From: Anaerotignum propionicum
GTDB taxonomy: Bacteria; Bacillota; Clostridia; Lachnospirales; Anaerotignaceae
Length of the DNA: 64,000 nucleotides
Direction of reading: 5' to 3'
NCBI RefSeq assembly: GCF_024461735.1
Contig: NZ_JANGAD010000009.1
Coordinates: 89,737 to 153,736, forward strand
The notes beneath the pieces are model-generated. The model was not told where the DNA came from. It saw nothing but the letters and a program-made list of their open reading frames with translations, and searched no databases. Below, one piece after another: positions 61,815 to 64,000 of the stretch. Position 1 is the first letter of the stretch; every line of letters begins with the position of its first letter. The position numbers were made by a program, and so were the translations under genes.

Positions 61815-62618
61815 ATGTGCGATAATAAAGTAGCCGAAATGCAAGCTTACGAGGGATGGGTGATGCCTCTACCGATACCTGAAGAAGAGCTTTGGAGACT
61901 TGAACAGGAAGTTCTAACCCCCGCAGTTCACCTTGAACCCATACGAAAAATATTACCTGAAATAAATATTATTCCGGATGTAAAAGACTTAGAGATTCCC
62001 ATTATTGCAGGGATTACACTATATAGCTATCTGAATTTTTTTAATGCCTTAGTATCTGTACCGGCTATAGATATATATATAAATGGTAAAAAAGTCGTTG
62101 CAGATCTAAAGTATAAGGAATTTACTGAATTTTATGTAGTTTTTCCAGGATATTACCGCATTCAAATTTTCGAGGCCGGGCAAACGAAAGACGAATATTC
62201 CTCAACAATTATTAACTTAATTGGTTATCGGGTTTATACTGTTACGATTTCCGGGTTGGAAGATCATGCATGTTTGCTCTTGGTAAATGACTGTATTTAT
62301 CCCATTCCTGAAAATTATGCATACTTACGTTTTGTTCAAATTTCTCCCAATGCACCGTTGCTAAAAGTATATTTTGATGATCATCTTGTTTTGACAGAGT
62401 TAGATTATAGGGAAATCAGCAGGTATTTATCTGCAACGGCTCAAGTGCATGATATAACATTTCGGGATTATATTTCAGATAACATTTTGCTAGAGGTGCA
62501 TGATTTTAGTATGGAGAATGAAACTGCTTACACAGCCTATACGTTAGGAGACTTTTACTCGAAAAATGGGCTACAGCTTGTAATTGCTAAGGATGGTATC
62601 AATCACCTAACTTTTTAG
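61815..62618 (+). CDS. Protein with two DUF4397-like repeats
   Basis: 267 residues, no signal peptide. An acidic N-terminus of about 60 residues is followed by two beta-sandwich-type repeats: the first around YLNFFNALVSVPAIDIYING (about residues 75-130), the second around YLRFVQISPNAPLLKVYFDD (about 175-230). Each repeat has the DUF4397 pattern of a strand, a short Pro turn and a second strand, followed by LKYKEFTEFY or LDYREISRYL. AAAGGTGAGG precedes the ATG. Known DUF4397 proteins are mostly exported; this one lacks a signal, so it may be a spore or cytoplasmic protein. Role unknown. Confidence 0.72.
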   Translation: MCDNKVAEMQAYEGWVMPLPIPEEELWRLEQEVLTPAVHLEPIRKILPEINIIPDVKDLEIPIIAGITLYSYLNFFNALVSVPAIDIYINGKKVVADLKYKEFTEFYVVFPGYYRIQIFEAGQTKDEYSSTIINLIGYRVYTVTISGLEDHACLLLVNDCIYPIPENYAYLRFVQISPNAPLLKVYFDDHLVLTELDYREISRYLSATAQVHDITFRDYISDNILLEVHDFSMENETAYTAYTLGDFYSKNGLQLVIAKDGINHLTF

Positions 62619-62711
62619 ATGCAATTTTTCATAAAAGGCTAGTCCTTCTTTGGATTGTTTGTTATAATATGGACAAATATATATGTAAATACGGAACTGA
62701 AGGAGTATGCT

Positions 62712-63908
62712 ATGTTACTAAAAGGAAAAACAGTGATTTTAGGTGTGACGGGAAGTATTGCGGCATACAAAATGGCGAATGTAGCCAGTATGCTGGTAAA
62801 GATGGAGTGCGACGTTCATGTTATTATGACAGAGAATGCGACACATTTTATTACACCCATAACGTTTGAAACATTAACAGGAAATAAATGTCTTGTAGAT
62901 ACTTTCGACCGGAATTTCCAATTCCATGTTGCCCATGTCTCCTTAGCAAAAAAAGCAGATGTATTCCTAATTGCACCTGCCTCTGCCAATGTCATTGGGA
63001 AATTGGCTTGTGGCATTGCTGATGATATGCTGACGACAACGGTTATGGCCTGTAAGGCAAAGAAGATTGTTGCACCAACTATGAATACAAATATGTATCA
63101 AAATCCCATTGTGCAGGATAATTTGAAAAAACTGGCTGGTTACGGTTATGAAATCATTCAACCGGAGAGTGGTGTTTTGGCTTGCAAGGATACCGGTGAA
63201 GGTAAACTTCCAAAGGAAGAGGTTTTAGTTGCCCATATCCTTCGTGAAATTGCATATGAAAAGGATTTGATTGGACAAAAAATTATTATTACTGCGGGGC
63301 CAACCCAAGAAAGTATTGATCCCGTTCGCTATATCACAAATCACTCCACTGGAAAAATGGGATATGAGTTAGCCAAGGCGGCAATGCTTCGTGGCGCAGA
63401 GGTTACATTGGTAAGTGGTGTAACAGCTTTAGAAAAACCCTACTTTATTAATTATATTCAGGTAAAGAGCGCTGCTGATATGTTTGAGGCTATGAAAAAC
63501 CATTTTATGGAAAATGATATTATCATTAAATCAGCGGCAGTTGCAGACTATAAGCCGAAGACCGTTGCAGATGATAAAATGAAAAAGAAAGATGGAGAAA
63601 TGAGCATCGAGTTGGATCGCACCCAGGATATCTTGAAATATATGGGTGAGCATCGCAGAGCAGGACAATTTCTCTGTGGCTTTTCCATGGAAACACAAAA
63701 TATGCTTGAGAATTCCAGAATTAAGCTGGAAAAAAAGAATATTGACATGATAGTTGCCAATAATTTAAAGGTTGCAGGCAGTGGATTTGGAACAGATACA
63801 AATGTTGTAACGATGATATCCAAGAAGGAAGAAGTTCAACTTGAGCTTTTGACAAAAGAAATGGTTGCCCATAAGATTTTCGATGAAATTCTAAAGCTAA
63901 AGGGTTAA
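62712..63908 (+). CDS. coaBC: Phosphopantothenoylcysteine decarboxylase/phosphopantothenate-cysteine ligase
   Basis: Bifunctional coenzyme A enzyme of 398 residues from the ATG at 62712, which has GAAGGAG upstream. The CoaC flavoprotein domain (residues 1-180) has GVTGSIAAYK, the catalytic His in the NFQFHVAHVSLA segment, PTMNTNMYQNPIVQ and the ACKDTGEGKL loop. The CoaB domain (about 190-398) begins ITAGPTQESIDPVRYITNHSTGKMG and has AAVADYKPK. It joins cysteine to phosphopantothenate and decarboxylates the product. Terminator follows. Confidence 0.96.
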   Translation: MLLKGKTVILGVTGSIAAYKMANVASMLVKMECDVHVIMTENATHFITPITFETLTGNKCLVDTFDRNFQFHVAHVSLAKKADVFLIAPASANVIGKLACGIADDMLTTTVMACKAKKIVAPTMNTNMYQNPIVQDNLKKLAGYGYEIIQPESGVLACKDTGEGKLPKEEVLVAHILREIAYEKDLIGQKIIITAGPTQESIDPVRYITNHSTGKMGYELAKAAMLRGAEVTLVSGVTALEKPYFINYIQVKSAADMFEAMKNHFMENDIIIKSAAVADYKPKTVADDKMKKKDGEMSIELDRTQDILKYMGEHRRAGQFLCGFSMETQNMLENSRIKLEKKNIDMIVANNLKVAGSGFGTDTNVVTMISKKEEVQLELLTKEMVAHKIFDEILKLKG

Positions 63909-63916
63909 TACAGAAG

Positions 63917-63945
63917 GCGTACCATAATCAAAGGTACGCTTTTTC
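63917..63945 (+). terminator. Terminator of coaBC
   Basis: GCGTACC pairs with GGTACGC over a 9-base loop, followed by TTTTTC. Confidence 0.8.
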
Positions 63946-63967
63946 TTGTTCGCTTTAGCTTGACAAA

Positions 63968-63988
63968 ACCACCGGCTATGCCGGTGGT
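63968..63988. repeat. Strong terminal hairpin, possible IS200/IS605-type end
   Basis: ACCACCGGC pairs perfectly with GCCGGTGGT over a 3-base loop, after a TTGACAAAA stretch. There is no T run, so it is not a normal terminator. Subterminal hairpins of this kind flank IS200/IS605 elements, whose transposase would lie beyond the window edge. The identification rests on resemblance alone. Confidence 0.4.
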
Positions 63989-64000
63989 AGGAAAGGTTTG

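Noticed and set aside
1..64000. tRNA, rRNA, CRISPR repeats or complete insertion sequences
   Set aside because: No cloverleaf-like clusters, regularly spaced repeats or transposase genes were seen on reading through; a tRNAscan and CRISPR scan would confirm this.

Overview
The window reads as a continuous piece of chromosome from a low-GC, anaerobic, spore-forming member of the Clostridia, most likely in or near the Lachnospirales. The evidence is sporulation-type genes (spoVB, yunB, a BofC-like gene, a PdaB-like deacetylase), a pyrophosphate-type phosphofructokinase, pyruvate carboxylase, an endosialidase-like hypothetical gene next to radA, frequent TTG/GTG starts and AT-rich spacers with clear sigma-A promoters and intrinsic terminators. 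No tRNA, rRNA, CRISPR array or complete insertion sequence was seen.

Layout. 1-7 kb: 5'-truncated topB with a methionine gamma-lyase-family gene, convergent spoVB, then a tandem glycine riboswitch in front of an APC amino-acid permease. 7-17 kb: a nine-gene Mrp/Mbh-type cation/proton antiporter operon with four antiporter-like subunits and no hydrogenase arm. 17-22 kb: an ApbE flavin transferase with a small membrane protein, a TetR regulator with an anchored Acg-type nitroreductase, and a diguanylate cyclase. 22-26 kb: an Lsa-type ABC-F gene behind a well-formed transcription attenuator, a GNAT acetyltransferase and uppP. 26-28 kb: a PadR/Fe-S membrane protein/flavodoxin operon. 28-31.6 kb: a small accessory stretch of tiny DNA-binding proteins, a Crp-like regulator with paired small transporters, and a SLOG protein.

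31.7-43 kb is housekeeping: divergent guaA and a purine permease, phosphofructokinase, a BofC-like gene, a candidate small RNA, a GH13 glycosidase with a pseudouridine synthase, and clpC. 43-54 kb holds radA, pyruvate carboxylase, yunB, a class A penicillin-binding protein and lipoate-protein ligase. 54-64 kb holds the PdaB-like deacetylase, the pseudouridine catabolic pair psuK-psuG, a radical SAM protein with an unusual cysteine spacing, a TIM-barrel protein of unknown function behind a perfect consensus promoter, a CBS-domain protein, ferritin, a two-repeat DUF4397 protein and coaBC. The last 40 bases carry a strong hairpin resembling an IS200/IS605-type end, but the window stops there.

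The most notable items are the ABC-F leader, in which terminator and antiterminator share an arm and a 34-codon leader ORF covers the switch; the expanded antiporter operon; the glycine riboswitch in front of an APC permease; and an apparent free-standing structured RNA at 37.2 kb. Starts were reassigned wherever a ribosome binding site supported a downstream codon. No computed alignment or database search underlies any call.
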